This document shows positions 36,001 through 49,759 of a stretch of 64,000 bases of DNA, one piece after another. Position 1 is the stretch's first letter, and every line of letters starts with the position of its first letter. Under the pieces are notes generated by a model, which was given only the letters and a program-made list of their open reading frames with translations, searched no databases and was not told the origin of the DNA. Source of the stretch: Pseudoscleropodium purum (lineage: Eukaryota > Streptophyta > Bryopsida > Hypnales > Brachytheciaceae); contig OZ017803.1 in the NCBI GenBank assembly GCA_963969395.1, forward strand, positions 20,212,001 through 20,276,000, written 5' to 3'. A program made the translations under genes and the position numbers.

Positions 36001-39000
36001 GTTGTTGTGTACCAGTGATTGGATGAGTCATTTGTTCAAATTGTTTGCAAATATTGGAGAATCTTTTTGTGTAATTATGCAATAAGATTGACAACAATTT
36101 GATAATCCTTAAAGTAAGCAAGTCATTAGAATTGATAGGAGTGTGATAGAATAGACAATTTAGTATCAAATACCATTCCAATTTCACTTAGTTTGCATTA
36201 TGTATGATATTAGCTACAACTTGACACCTTTTTAGTCTTCCATGAGCGAAATTCCTGGGACTTGAGAATTTTGGAAACATGAAAAAACTATACTACAACA
36301 ACTAATTGTCAATTAGTTTTAATATTGATGAACTATTTAAGACTAATTGTCATTAGGATTCCAAAAGATATAGCTAGGTTCCAATATATAAGAAGAAAAA
36401 TCATTTAATAGGTTTAGAAATGAACACTTGTTTTTTTGCAAAATATAGTATATCAATTTTGAGATCCCCCAAACTCTCTTAGTCTTCTTTTTGTGAGTCA
36501 ATTTTTCATTTTCTTATAAAGTGAACTCCTTTGTATAAATACAATGTCTTTAACAATTTGTCATTTTGATTGTCAATTTTGATTTTTGTATGGTGATAAA
36601 TTTTCTGTTGTGTTCTTTTGTTGGTATGCAAGTGTGATACTACTTTGTTTAAATTGCTTCATTTATTTTTTAAATTGTAGGACAGTAGAATTTTTTGTCG
36701 ATCCGTATATTCAAAGTATTATTAGTTCTTGTGTTTAAATATATCTGAAATTTTTGTGTGAATGAATATCCTAAATTTAAGAGAAAATTAATAGTCATTA
36801 TGGTAGAATAAAAATTATTGAGTAAGTATGTAGGTGAGTAGACAATTGTTATGATAGTAGTACGTAAGTTCTAGATAGTTTGTTGCTTATAGTTTTGGGT
36901 AATAGATGTGAGTGATGAACTGTTGTTGTTGATAAGTTGTGTGTGTATTCTAATTGATTCATTTGATTGCATCTTGCAAATAAGCATGAGAAATTGAAAT
37001 AACTTAGTGTATAAGAGTGTTTATATTGTCTATTGTATGGACAAGAGATGGATTATTGTGTAATAACTACTTGTGAATTGGGATGAATTAATTAGATAGC
37101 ATATTGGCTTTTGGAAGTCTATGACAATTTGAATTTATATTGAAAATTGGCTATTAGAAATGTTTATGCAAGTAACGTGAACTTATTGACTAATTATTGC
37201 CATACCATTAGTGAAAAAAATTGAGAGGAATAGGAAGAGTAAAATAGGATAAGTGTAGGTGTTCTTAGGATTGTAAGAAGACTTGAAAAATTGTCACAAA
37301 AGAAATCCTATACGATCAAGTGGAATTTAGAAGATAGAAAAGGAAAGTATGAATGATTGGACAGATAGTTGTAGCACTAAAACAAGAGATAAGTTTTTAA
37401 GGTAATTTCATGTGTGTTTTTTAGTTTGAATTAACCCATGAATTTGTTGAGCAATACATGTTTGTAATCATGGTTGTCACATTGTCCTGTAGGACGTGAA
37501 ATGAATAGTAATCTGTCCAATGTAACAACCATGTTTGTAATGTGTGTGGTTGGATTGTACATATAATTAATTGTTGTTATATCCTAAACTTGTAGTATAA
37601 TAGCTAAACAAGCTAATTAGAACTTGTAGGGTTTTAAAGGATGATAGCATTTGATAGTTTACGAGCCACTAGAATAAAGATGTATGTGAACAACTAGAGG
37701 AAATCTTGACATGCATGTGTGTCCTAGAGAAATTAGCCTTAAAATAAACTAATTTTGCATGTATAATCACATTGTTGACAAGTTGTCTTTGGTTTGTGTA
37801 AGTACCAAGGAAGTTTGAAATCTAGAGTTTATAAGAAATTCTAATTTTAAGTTTGATTGAGTATAATATATGAGTTGTGGAACTAGGCAAAAGACATCCT
37901 ATGACAAATTCAATGTGTAAATTAGTAGTGTAGAATTAGTTTGAATAGGAATGATTTTCATATTTAGGATAATAATTGAGAAAAAATAATTGATAGAAAT
38001 ACCAAGGGTTTAAGTTTCCAACTACTAAATGGTTCATCTTTCTTATGTGATTGGTGAGATATATGCTAGCAATAAATTATTGATCAATTGTTGTGATATG
38101 CAGAAATTGTTAATTCTCAAAGATTTGCATTCTACAAGCATGTCTTGTATTAGATAGTGACAAATTGTCATAGGGCTTAGATTGGTTTGTTATTCATCTT
38201 AAACAATAATTAGGCTAGATGAATAGTGACTAGACAATTCATCAATGGTAAAAAATATCACCAATAATTAAAAAAATTGTATACATTCTATATAATACAC
38301 ACACAGTATGTATATATATATATATACATATATGAATTCTACCTTGGCATAATGATTAGGTCCATAGTGCATCTTGACAAGATTGGAACAATACTCATGC
38401 TTCTATAGCATTGGTAATAGATTGACGACAAAATTAGTGCCCTAAGAATAAAATTAAAAACAAATTGCTAGTACCATTTAAGGAATCAAATGTTAACTAT
38501 GTGTACATCCCATTATATTCTAAACTATAAGTGACTTTAACCACAATATGTTAGACTATTTGATCATTTTATAAATTATGAATTTTTATTTTATTATCAT
38601 GAGGTGTTTGCAAGGGAGGCAAAATCTAGACTACAAATATAAATACATACGCTCAATGGATTCTAACAAGTGGCTATTGACAATTAAAAATGGGTATTCA
38701 TAGGAAACAACCATAAATGGTTAAAAAATGAAGAGATTTTCAATGTGAAATTCCAAGTATAAGTAGGAAGCATTTTCATTTGTTGGATGAATAAGCAAGT
38801 GTAGTCTAGCTCCCTTTAAGCAATCATTTTTTCTACAACTTTTTTTATATATAAACAATTTTTTATTTATATGATTTTTATCATCAATTCAAGTGATTGT
38901 GAATCATTTTATAATAAATTGAATGAGCATATATGTGAAGATATAATCATTGGGGTATGAATAGTGATGCATATGTGTTGAATTTATTTAGTTGAAGTTT

Positions 39001-40049
39001 GTAAGTTATAATCACTGTGCATTTGAGTAACAATATAGGATAGAAATTATTGCAATTAATTATTGCAATTAAAATTACAAAATTTGAATCAACTTGAATG
39101 TGGCAACTGAATGTGAATTAATGCAATTGAATTAAATAATTGGTAGATTCACATTGTAGATTGATATATACTTGGGTCATTAATTATAATATTTAATTTT
39201 AATTTTATTGTGAGTGAGTGAGATATATATTATCAAAATTGAAGTTTGCTATTGATAATTTCTATAGTCTATTTAAGAATTTTTATTATTGGTAATGAAT
39301 TTTGTAAAGTTAATCTAGAATTATAGATGGATATATGATTGTCTCAGAAATGAGAATGTTTGTGGGATTGCTTAAAAATTGTAATTGGACTACGATCTAA
39401 TAAAGCTATTGCATAATGCATAATTGAAAGTTGAGAATGATTCAAAATTTAAGTTTATTGAAGGCTAAAGTATTAAATATGTGTGATGCCTATGATTATT
39501 GTTTGGCCATGACTTGAAATTTTCATTATGTTATGGTTTTGATTTTGATAATTAAAAGTGAATAAGTTTGAATGGTCTTTAGAGATTATTGAAATTTATA
39601 GATTAACTATTATTTGACATGAAAATATTTGAAAAACTATAAATATGAATTAAGGATTGGAAAAATAAATAAGAATCTATAAAAAATTTCATATGAAATA
39701 TAAAGACTATTGCTTGATTATAACTCTAAAATTAACCATACAATAATAGACTTTTCTAATTTATTTATAGTATACAACTTTGCATAGGATTTCATTCATG
39801 AATCTACTAATTGACAAATGTACTTATAGAGTATAGACCTTTCTCGTAGGACTCTATACAAATATTTTTATATTAACTACTCTTAGTAAATCTTAATAAT
39901 ATATTAATTTCTAAATAGAATATCATTTGCTTATTTATAACTTAGCTATTTAAAACTTTAGCTAACATGAGACTTTTCTCAAAGAAAACTTGACCCATTT
40001 TATATTATATTCTTTCCCAATTGTTTTGTTATTACTTTAATGTACTACA
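33100..40049. other. AT-rich intergenic and decayed repeat sequence; probable old LTR at its right end
   Basis: No gene supported. From about 35,900 the plus strand becomes TTG/TGT-rich, a texture shared with the LTR-like blocks at 43-50 kb, suggesting decayed retroelement DNA. A primer-binding-like site at 40050 implies that an LTR ends at about 40049 (...tgtactaca), but I cannot place its left end. A C10-11 run is at 35830-35840 and a (TA)n run near 38314-38326. Confidence 0.4.
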
Positions 40050-40072
40050 TTTTGGCATTGTTACTAGGGAAG
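40050..40072 (+). other. Decayed primer-binding-like site
   Basis: TTTTGGCATTGTTACTAGGG resembles TTTGGCGCCGTTACCGGGG with CpG-decay changes, as found just after LTRs of plant Ty3/gypsy elements. A gag zinc-knuckle relic 600 bp downstream on the same strand supports the reading. Confidence 0.5.
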
Positions 40073-41350
40073 ATCTTGGCTAGAAGTGGCTAAGATGTAA
40101 GTATTACATAATAAAATAAGTAGAAAATAATCAAATTGATAAGGGTACCTAATGATGTGAAAACTTAAATCTTACACTTTAAGGGAATATTTCCATAAAC
40201 ATGGAAATTTTATACTCCTACGTGATATCTATTTTGTATGATCAAATGTAGATATCCTTAGAAATTCAATGGAAAAATTATAGAAGAAAAATTTCTTAAA
40301 CTTCTTTAAAGAAAACTAAAGAGAAAAGAAGAAATCATATAGAATTGTGGTTGTAATAGAGTGAGGCCCACAAATGGAACTAAGTATTAAGGACAAAATG
40401 GTGTCATATAGGGAATTTGGTGTATGATGAAATCATAGAAGAAGTTTTATTTGATGTATTTCAGAAAAATTCTACATCAAATAAACCAACTAGTCATATT
40501 AAGTATAATCATGATGAACCATTGGGTAAGATGGTTGAGCTAGTAAATAAACCTTTTTGAAAAGATTTTTTAGGATTATCCTATATAAAAAAATTTGAAA
40601 AATCAAGAAGAAAATATTTCCAACAATTTATTAAAAGAAAAAATCATTGTAATTTTTGTAGAAAAATAGGCCATTTTTGAAGGACTTGTCTTTAAGAACA
40701 AAGTTTTCTAAATTCTAAGCAATCATTTTCACCTCAACAAGTGAGAATTGAAATATGAGTTTTTCAAAATTGTACAATTTCAAAATTTATAACTAACTCA
40801 ATGAAATAACTAAATATGGGTTACTTAATTAAACTTAGGATGGTTACTGATACACTAATTTATTTTCATCCATCTATTGAAAATAAAGATTATAGATCAT
40901 GTTATTGAAATTTTCTTAGAAAAATTATTTGGAAAAAAGTGTAGAACTCTTTGCTTGAAGAAAGAGCAAAATTTTTGTCTATAATAAGTGTTGTAAAAAA
41001 TTATAATTATATATAATTTTACCATTGAATTAAGATGAATTGTCTTTTTCCACAGGTAGCTCCAAAAATAAAAAATGATTTTGTGGACTTTTTTTTTTTT
41101 TTTATAGCTTTATATAGATTTTTATAAAAATATTTATTTTGGATAAAAATTTCACTTGAGTGGTAAGTACCTTGACAATAAAATAATTTATAAAAAAATT
41201 AGCCAATTGCCATTAGATGTTAAAAGAATAATTTTTAATAAATTTAGAGACAATGAAAACTTTTTTGAAGGTGTAGTGATAAAGAAAGGAAAATTACTTT
41301 TAAATTTCATCTTGCAACATTTAATTGTTCAATATGGAAAATGAAAAAAA
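40073..41350 (+). pseudogene. Decayed retrotransposon gag region with zinc knuckle
   Basis: At 40648-40689 the plus strand encodes C-N-F-C-R-K-I-G-H-F-stop-R-T-C, an exact CX2CX4HX4C zinc knuckle with one residue replaced by a stop codon. Such knuckles lie near the C terminus of retrotransposon Gag. The flanks are Lys/Asn-rich frames broken by many stops. A following open frame (41156-41344) is unassigned. No protease, reverse transcriptase or integrase motif was found. Confidence 0.6.
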
Positions 41351-43149
41351 AATTGTAACTAGGGTTCTTAGAATATATATTGATTGGATTGGAATTCAAA
41401 TAGCTAAAAAAGTTTACACTTTTACCTATGTTCCCATCGACTCAACCTCAATTCTATTTGATTACAACTTTAACTTTAATTTGAAATTTTTGCTCTTTCT
41501 TCAAATTATAAAATTTTAACTAAATTGAATTAAAAATTCTAAAAATTAAATTCAATAGAATTAACTTATTGATTTAAAAAATGAATAAAAATGAATAATA
41601 CATTTGATGATTTGTTATTTGTAATACATTTACATTTTAAACCAAATTGATCCAAAAATTGACTATGATTGTCTTTATTCTTTACAATCATGTCTTAAAA
41701 AATGAACATATATAATTTATCAAATTTTAATTCTAAAAAATACTATTAAATTTTTTTATACTTATGCAATAAATTAGTATCTACTTGATTTAAATTTAAA
41801 TAAAAAAAATATTTAATTAATTAGAAAATAATATAATCATCCATTTTTTATCATTTATAAATTAAAAAACCAATATAAATATGAAACATGTTTGAATTTA
41901 AGAATAAAAAAGTTATTAAATAAACATTTGACAATAGAAAATAACTTTAGTATAGACAAAAAGTTTAGTCAAAAGTAGAAGTTTTAGCAAAAATGAGCCT
42001 ATTAGGGGCCCTTCATTAAGATAAAGTAGAAATAAAGTTAAATTAAAAGTGAAAATACATTGAATAATGGGGATATTTTCCTACAATGAATGAAAAATAA
42101 AAATGAAACAAATAATGATAAAATAACTTGGATGAATGGGTGTGTCTTGGACACACCTTTTCACAAAGAATTGTGACCTCTTGTTTTTAGGCTATGAAAA
42201 GTTGAAAAATAAAATGTACATTAAAAATGATGGCATTGTAGGACCCAACTTTATTGTGAATTTTATTTTGTGCATCTTTTGTGGAAATTTAAATTGGATA
42301 ATTGGATAATATGTTCATTTGTATTGGAATTTATAATTGTGTACCTTGTGTGAGAATTTGGAGAATTACTAAAAAGTAGAAGTTAAAAATTTTGTAAAGA
42401 GAAGAAAAGGTGAAATCAATGTAATTGGCAAGCTGGAGAATTTGATCAAAAGCATGTTTGAGAGTGCAAGAAAATCAAGATAGAAATTTGATGTAAAACT
42501 TGCAATCAGATTTTGGGAGCCAAAGAAAGTTTGGATTTTGTGTTAAATTTTTTTAGAAACAAATTGACTTATTTGGGATTCTAGAATACAAAGTCCTTGA
42601 TTGATTGGATTTTTATTATTTGATAAAAATATTATCTATTGAAAATGAAAAGAGAAGATCAAAGATTCAAAGACAATTTTCTATATCATTTTGTTTTTGC
42701 TAATTTTCAAAGATATTTGGAGTATTAGTCAATTAAAACTAAATTAAAATATGTTATCATATTTTTCTTCAAGGATTATTTAAATTTTAAAGGGTGGCTT
42801 GGTACATAATTTAGGTATAAGAAAAAAAATAATTATGTTGACAATTGATCAATTAAAAATATTCAAATATATATATTTTTTATTTAAATATATATATATA
42901 TATATATATAATTGTATATAAAAAACAAAAAACAAAAACAAAATCAATTTAGTATTGGATTGGAATCAAATTCAATTCCAATATGGCTACTTTCTACAAA
43001 ATTCATTATTGTTTTGCAAAGAAGATGAAAACGTTGGAGTTCTATATTTCACTCAATTTCTTTGTGGTAATCACCAAGATATGATTTTTAATGCATGTGA
43101 AGAGTTAGAAATGAGAGCCAGCCCAATTAAGGTCTTTTAATAATAGGTA
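41351..43149. other. AT-rich intergenic sequence
   Basis: No supported feature apart from a (TA)n stretch at about 42889-42911. Confidence 0.5.
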
Positions 43150-44373
43150 GACGTCCATCACTAAGGAGCGCACCAAATTGGTGATGAAGTTGTTCAAGAA
43201 GAAAGAAAATTTGGAGCTTAAGGTTGTCCTAGTCACGCGTTTGATAAAGAACTAACTCAAATAGGTATTTGCAGGGCCACAAATAGATAGAAGTGGGGCT
43301 ATGTAAATACACTATTTGGATAAAATTTTGGGATTTTGAGATGTATTTTAGGTATGTTTTGTATTTTTTGTAGTCAAAGTTATAGAGATGAGTGTATCCA
43401 ATTTGAGAATTTTCTGCATTCTTTTGTCTAAATGGATGTGCTATATAGTGTGCTTTAGAGAATTGGAGATAAGTCCTAATTGGGTGAGTTTTGTTTGTAC
43501 AAGTGGAATCGATTGAAGTTGACGAAGTCGGTAAGTAGGTAGGTCACAAATCTGTGAGTTTGATGAAGATGTTTACCAAGTTGGGTTAGTTTAGTTGAAG
43601 TGGGTTTAGTGGTAGATATGAAAAGGTCGGTCCCAAGTTGGTGGTTAGCATCTAGTTGTTGTCTTCCCTAAGTTGGCAATTGTCGTGTGGAAGTCCTATT
43701 AGGTTCTATTTTGTTTTCATTTTTCTTTTATCTTCTTGGAGAGAACCAATGCGAGTCCTGGTCAGTTAGAGCCATGTAGTTTTTTTTTGTTTTTTTTGTT
43801 TATGTGTATATGTGTATTCAAATTTGAGAGATGTATGGAGTTCATGTGTTGATTGGTTGGTGTCACTTTGTTTTGGAGTGGAAGATATGTCCTAATTGGA
43901 TCAGTTTAAGGAATGGAAAGTTTAAGACCTTGAGTGGAAGTACAAGGATGTTAGTTGATATTGTGGAATATTTTGGAAAATAAATTTTGAAAGTGATGGA
44001 TGAAATATTATAAGATAGTGTAGAACATTAAATATTTTGTAAAATATTTGCGAGTGATATGATTGTCAATTTAGTTAATATAAATAAAAGCTAAATTTCA
44101 AAATACTTTTGTTGTGTTTATGCTTGAGTAGTGACAGTGTTGAATTAAATTTGAAGTCATAAAAGTCTAAATCAAGTTGTGAGTGCAATGCTGTTGTAGT
44201 TTGAGTGATTGCTAGTTTGCCAAATTGGATTATGATCTTCTATTTTATAATTGTATCACCTATTTTAGGTATTGGTCCATTTAGCATAGATGTCCTATTT
44301 GACTATTTCCCTTGAAATGAACTTACTATATTAATAGGATAATTTCTAAATAGGTCATTATCCTCCTTCAACA
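43150..44373 (+). mobile_element. LTR-like block A
   Basis: Ends '...tcctccttcaaca' directly before a primer-binding-like site (44374). Its last 75 bp resemble those of blocks B and C: 'cttgaaatgaacttactatatta.taggataatttctaaat...tcattat'. An internal block (43736-43790, 'gagaaccaatgcgagtcctg') also has counterparts at 47641 and 50041. The left boundary is a guess. Confidence 0.5.
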
Positions 44374-44394
44374 TTTGGTGCCGCTACCGGGGAG
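44374..44394 (+). other. Primer-binding-like site
   Basis: TTTGGTGCCGCTACCGGGGA follows immediately on the end of LTR-like block A. It is close to the tRNA-primer sites of plant Ty3/gypsy retroelements and better preserved than the one at 40050. Confidence 0.7.
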
Positions 44395-44559
44395 AAAATC
44401 AAGTAGGTGTGCTTCAATTGTAGAGGAGCATTAATATTACTTTCAATACATTTTCTATTGGATGAATACAAAAATGTTGTTGAGTAACAAATTTGAGATG
44501 TTTTATAGATTTGGAATCAAAACATACAAATAGGTTTTGTTTTAAATTATGATATTAAT

Positions 44560-46200
44560 TATATAATTGTACATGGAATTTCTACATCCATATTTTTACA
44601 AAAATGTATATGATAGGAATGGAAGGTCAATAAATATTAGCCCATATAAATTGGATTTATGTAGACCAACTCAACATCATCAAGATCTAGCTAATATAGA
44701 AATTAATGAAATTAAATTATCAAATTATCATTATTTGAAGAATATTTAATTTCTTAAAAATAAAATCTATGAGTTAACCCTTGAAAGAAAAGATTGAGAA
44801 GAAAAAAATGTTCTTTTGAGAGATTCTTTTAAAATTAGATTGAATAAATATAAAATAGATCTTTTTAGAAAATCAATGGATTTAGATAATGCATCAAACA
44901 GGGTTGACAAATCAATACGTCCGCCCCAAAATAGTGTCCGTAACCCGGACGTCCGTCCTCACGGACGCCAACGGACGCAGCGTCCCTCCCGCAGTCGGAA
45001 GGCGGACGGACGGGGCGGCTTAGAAAACCCGTTTTGGATTTTTTGTTTTGATTGTTTTCACCAACGAGAGATTAAGAGTGAAGTCATTTGGGTTTTGATT
45101 TTTCTTATATTGCAATTGCGATTCAATAGAGTTGTATATCACTATTTATGTAAAAGCTAAAATATGAAATATATTTTTGCGGTCGGGGGAAATAGGGCGG
45201 ACGCTGCGTTCGCCGGGACCGCGAATGTCAACGGACGCTGCGGACACAGCGTCCGCGTCCAAACGTCTCGGACGTCCGACCGTCCTGTCAACCCTGGCAT
45301 CAAAGAAGAATAAAAGATTGGCAATCTAAGTAGAAGATTAATCAAAAAAATTTACCAACAAAGAAAAAAATTTAAATCATCTATTGAATCCCTAAAAAAT
45401 TTATTATCTATAAAATCAAAAGAAAAAAAAATTAGATTATTCAAATTAAAGAACAGTCAAAAAATAATGACTACTTGATTGGTAAATTAAGAATTTTAAA
45501 GTTTAATAATATACTTGATATAGAAAGAAAATTCAAAACATGCAAGAAAAATTTAATGAAACCATGGTAATCAAAGAAAATAAATTCAGAGAAGAGAAAT
45601 TTAATTGCCAAATGAAAGAAGCTGATTTATTAAAATAAATGGATAAATTTTCAAATGAAAATGATAAAATTGGTAAAATGTTAGCTAAAACTAAAGAGGA
45701 AAATAAAGATCTTGAATTGTCAAGAGAATCTTTAAGTCTTCAAGTAAATGAATTTGAACAACTTTATGAAGATACTCAATTGCAATTAAAAGATGTAATG
45801 AATATTTAACCTTGGAAAAAGTTCTCAATAAAAAAACAATTGGATGCATCCTCTTTGAAAATTGTAATGTTGAACCAAAAAGTTTCTATTGTGTCATATG
45901 AAAAAAATCAATTAATTATAGAAAATAACATTTTTAAAGAAGATAATATATTGCAAAAAGAAAAAATTCAAAAATATGAAAAATTGGAAGATAGAAAAAG
46001 TAAGGAAAACAAAGACATTATAAACCAATTATCTCATGATTGAGAAAGCTTTATTATGAATAGAATAGTAGTGGTTTTTCATATTGTATATTCTATAAAT
46101 AATCAAGAATCAAAACAACATATTATCAATTAGATGGAATCATCTTTGAATACCCAAATTAATTATGAAAAAGAAGTAAAAAACAATCAATATTTTTAAT
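44560..46200 (+). pseudogene. Gag-like coiled-coil reading frames of a decayed LTR element, split by a hAT MITE
   Basis: After the primer site, successive plus-strand frames (44567-44749, 44816-about 44898 continuing after 45305, and 45640-46043) are rich in Lys, Glu, Asn, Ile and Leu with heptad-like spacing, for example TKEENKDLELSRESLSLQVN and KYEKLEDRKSKENKDIINQL. They are separated by stops and shifts. Their position right after LTR and primer site suggests gag or a LARD-type internal region. No pol motifs were seen. The hAT MITE at 44899-45296 interrupts the frame that reads MDLDNAS; removing it restores continuity of the flanks. Confidence 0.5.
44899..45296. mobile_element. hAT-type MITE, copy 1 (398 bp)
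   Basis: Termini CAGGGTTGACA and TGTCAACCCTG are perfect 11-bp inverted repeats starting with the CAG typical of hAT elements. GCATCAAA occurs at 44891-44898 and 45297-45304, an exact 8-bp target duplication as hAT transposases make. Subterminal zones are packed with GGACG/CGTCC motifs, which may be transposase binding sites. The central 160 bp (about 45020-45180) is AT-rich and unlike the centre of copy 2. No transposase is encoded. Confidence 0.95.
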
Positions 46201-46829
46201 ATGATCAAAAAATATAGCATGCTTAAAAATATTCAACATATTGAAAATTTAAGTGCTCTATTGAATTTAAATAGAAGACTTGATGTAGCAAATGAAAAAT
46301 GTAAATTTATAAAATTAAGTATGTATTTTATTTCAAAATCAATTTTACAAATATAAAAGTTGGTGCAAAAAATCTATTATTTAATAGTTTCATGGATTCT
46401 TACATTGTCAATATTGACTTCTACAAACACATTGTTTATAAAAATATATTTTTTGCAATGAATTATTTATCTTAATTTTTTACAAAAGTCCAACTATATG
46501 GGATCCTAGAATATGTTATGTCTAAAATTATTTCATTTCTAAAAAAAAACCTTTGAAAATAAATAAATAATAAATAAAAGATTTTTAGATTGATTATCTT
46601 ATCGATTATTGCTAAACTAGTAAACTTATCATTTGGATTATTTTGTTGTTTGGGGCCAAAAGGAAATTGAATTCATTAAAATTCACAACTAGTTAAAAAA
46701 TTCAGGAACTAAAATTTGCAATCATTTATTAAGTCAATGCATACTAGAAAAAGTTCATTTTTCAATTTTATAAAAAACTAGTAGAAACTAATGAAAGCCA
46801 AATTGTTGAAAGGTGCCAAGTCGGTTTCT
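46201..46829. other. AT-rich interior or flank of the decayed LTR element
   Basis: No motif recognised. Confidence 0.4.
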
Positions 46830-48119
46830 TTGTGGTACTATTGGCCTATTATTTTGGATAACTTTACTTCACCAAAGGAGTGTGCTAAAAATTACTTGCT
46901 ATTTCACATTGGAATCATTGCAATTCAATGTGTTTCAAACCTAGTCTATTTACTGTGGTTGTAGCCTAATTTAGTGTATTGAATTCAAGATTGAATGGAC
47001 TACCAAGTTTGAGCAAAACACCAAAAGAACATGGATATAAATCAAATCAAATTAATTGCCACTTAGCTGTTGGATTCGCCTATTGTAACTTATATGCTTG
47101 ATTCAATTCCTTCCAGAAGCTCACTAGGTTATGATTGGTGATTTGTTTGAGAAGTTGGGCGCTTAGTGAGGACCAATTATGTATGCTTTTTATCAACTGC
47201 CAAGCATGATTTTGGGAGGATCAAGCCAAGTTAGAAGCGTAGTTACAAGCAGAAGAGGCGATGCATTTTAATGCATGGTATGCAACATTGGTATGTTGTG
47301 AAAAAGGGAAGCTAATTGAGTAGGATGTTTGTCGGGACACAAACATTCGAGTCTAAGGCTATGTAGATAAGAAGGATTAATTATGAAAATTTTATTGTAG
47401 TCTACTTCCTATTAGAAAGTGTAGAAATTAGCTTTTAGCTATTTAATGTGAACCGGTGTGTCTATTTTGGTGATTTGGGGGTGCCAATTTGGATTGGAGT
47501 TGTAAGTGTAAATAGGACTCAATGCCAATTTGGTGTGCTAATTTGTGAAGTTAGATTTGAGGAGTTGCATTGCCAATTGAGAGGTTGAGCCTTTAAGTGG
47601 TGTCCTATGAGGTATATAGGTGTTTGTCAAGTTGTCTTTTTCAACCACTCCAAAGAATGCAAGTGCAAGTCCCAAGCAATGTTTGCTGTATTTTTTGTTT
47701 TGTTATTTGTTTTGTTGTCGTTGTAGTTGTGAAATTTAGTGTGAGTATAGTGCTAATTGGATGAGTTCTATGTGTATTGAAAAAACCAAGTTGAATCACT
47801 GTAAAGATATTATGTCCAAGTCAAATTAGTGGAACTATGATTTAGTTGATTTCCTATTCAAATTGTGCATAAAGTATATTTGTATTTTCCTTTGTGAACT
47901 ATAATAGAATGAAACAATTACCAAATTGGATATTATATGATGTGCAAATTGGAAGTGATTAAAGTTAGAAGTAATTTAATGCAAATCCTTTTGAATTGTT
48001 CAACCTAACTAGGATTAAAATCTATTAGGTGAGCTATTGAATCCTACTTAAAAGTCTCTTTGGAATGAATTTATTATACTACTAGGATAATTTCTAAATC
48101 TGTCATTATTTTTCTTCTA
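46830..48119 (+). mobile_element. LTR-like block B
   Basis: The terminal part (about 48040-48119) parallels blocks A and C ('tttggaatgaatttattatactactaggataatttctaaat'). An internal segment at 47641 ('gaatgcaagtgcaagtccc') parallels A and C too. No primer site follows. It could be the 3' LTR of the element that begins with block A, but divergence is high. Left edge uncertain. Confidence 0.4.
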
Positions 48120-49649
48120 GATTTAGGTTGTAGGGCTAATTTTGCCTTTTTCAAAATGATGTAGAAACCTAAATTTGGCCCAATACTCTAAGAAATATTT
48201 GCGGATGAAGTTTGACACTAAAACTACCTTTTCAAACTTCATTTGTTAATTTTTAGAAATTTAACTATCGTTTCATTTTTGTATTATCTTTTATTTTTTA
48301 TTTTTTATTTAGGTTTTGAATTTGACTAGATTTGGTCAATTCTAATTGACTTTCATTCAATTTCACTCTATTTTGGCTTAAAATTTCATCCTCCTTTAAT
48401 TTTTTTTGATATTGGTCCAATTTAAGAGGTTATTATAGTTTTGGAATTCCAAAAATATTTTCCTTAAGATTCTACTTCTAACTTGTTATTTGCTTATCTT
48501 TTGATTTTAGTGATAAAAATTCTAATGGTTTTTACTTTTTCTTGGAATTTTGGATTTTCTCTACTTTTGAGACTAAGTAATTTTTATCCTAGAAGCCTTG
48601 ATTTTATCTTTTTATAAAGGTAAAAAATTCTTATTTTTGACTATTATAGTAAAAACGAATTTAGTGATAAATTTTGACCATTAAACGATTCATCAAAAAT
48701 TTATCCTTCAATTTCTTTACCTTTGGATTTGAATATTATTTTTACAATTGATTCTCCCTTTTATTTTAGATGATAAATTCTTCTTAAGATTACTTTCGAT
48801 GGCTTTTTAATTTTCCATCTTTTTTTACTATTACTTTTCATCCATGATAATTTTCTAACTACTAGGTGTACTTTTAGATTTTCCAAAATCCTACAATTTA
48901 ATGCTACTCTAACTTCTAATTCATACGTAAATTCCTACACTAATGCATTTTATGGAAATTCAAGAATTTTGGATTTAAGGGTTCAATTACTAACCTCAAA
49001 CTCTATGGTTGTGATAATTCCATTGGTGTTGATTATAATTTGAACATTGTCATAAGTTTCTTCCATTTCCATTTCAACTCTTTTATACTTTAAGGTCTTA
49101 TTTTTGGGCTCATATGAAGAATTGAATACACTAAAACTCCTTTTTTTCTTTCTAATCTATGTCTTTTTAATGTTTTCTTTTCCTTCAAGACATTTTTTGT
49201 GGAATAAAATCCTACCAAATTTAATCTCTAAATACTTGCTAAATTGTATTAGTATCAAACAAAACCTTAAGACAAGGCTTGTTTGACTTCTACTAACTAA
49301 GAACTAATTTAGATAGAATATCACAAAAGACAAATATTCCATTCTTTTGTCTTTTCTTTTTGTCCTATAAATAAAGTCCACCCTTAAATAAGGGGTCAAC
49401 TATTCCTAATGAATGACTAAGTTTCCCTTAAGTCTTTCTTCTTCTCCCTAATAACTTAAATAGTAGTACTTCTACCCTTTATAAGTGTCCATGGGGTTAA
49501 CAAAAAAGTTTGATACCTATCTCATTGATCAATTCAAAAGGTTCAACTTTTTTCTTAAGGCTCAATAAACTTAAGTTTTTTTTGCTTTCCATATGGCACT
49601 TAAATGTCAAAGTATAGTTAATTTATATATTGAACGTGCTTTTAAAGTA
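48120..49649. other. AT-rich sequence between LTR-like blocks
   Basis: Pyrimidine-rich on the plus strand with no supportable gene. The 60-codon frame at 49104-49286 is not persuasive. Confidence 0.4.
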
Positions 49650-49745
49650 AGAGATTAGGTTGCATAAGCTACTAAAAGAAAATTTGCGGCTCAAACAAAA
49701 TAAAAGTTGAGAGTTTCAAAGCAAATTATTTAGCCAATGTGAGGG
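49650..49745 (+). repeat. Outlying unit of the tandem coding-like repeat
   Basis: 'gctcaaacaaaataaaagttgagagtttcaaagcaaattatttagccaatgtgagggct' resembles the units at 50660-51110 ('agctcaagcaaattatgtagctaacacgagggct'). It lies on the other side of LTR-like block C, so block C appears to interrupt the repeat array. Confidence 0.5.
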
Positions 49746-49759
49746 CTTGTCAAATGAAT

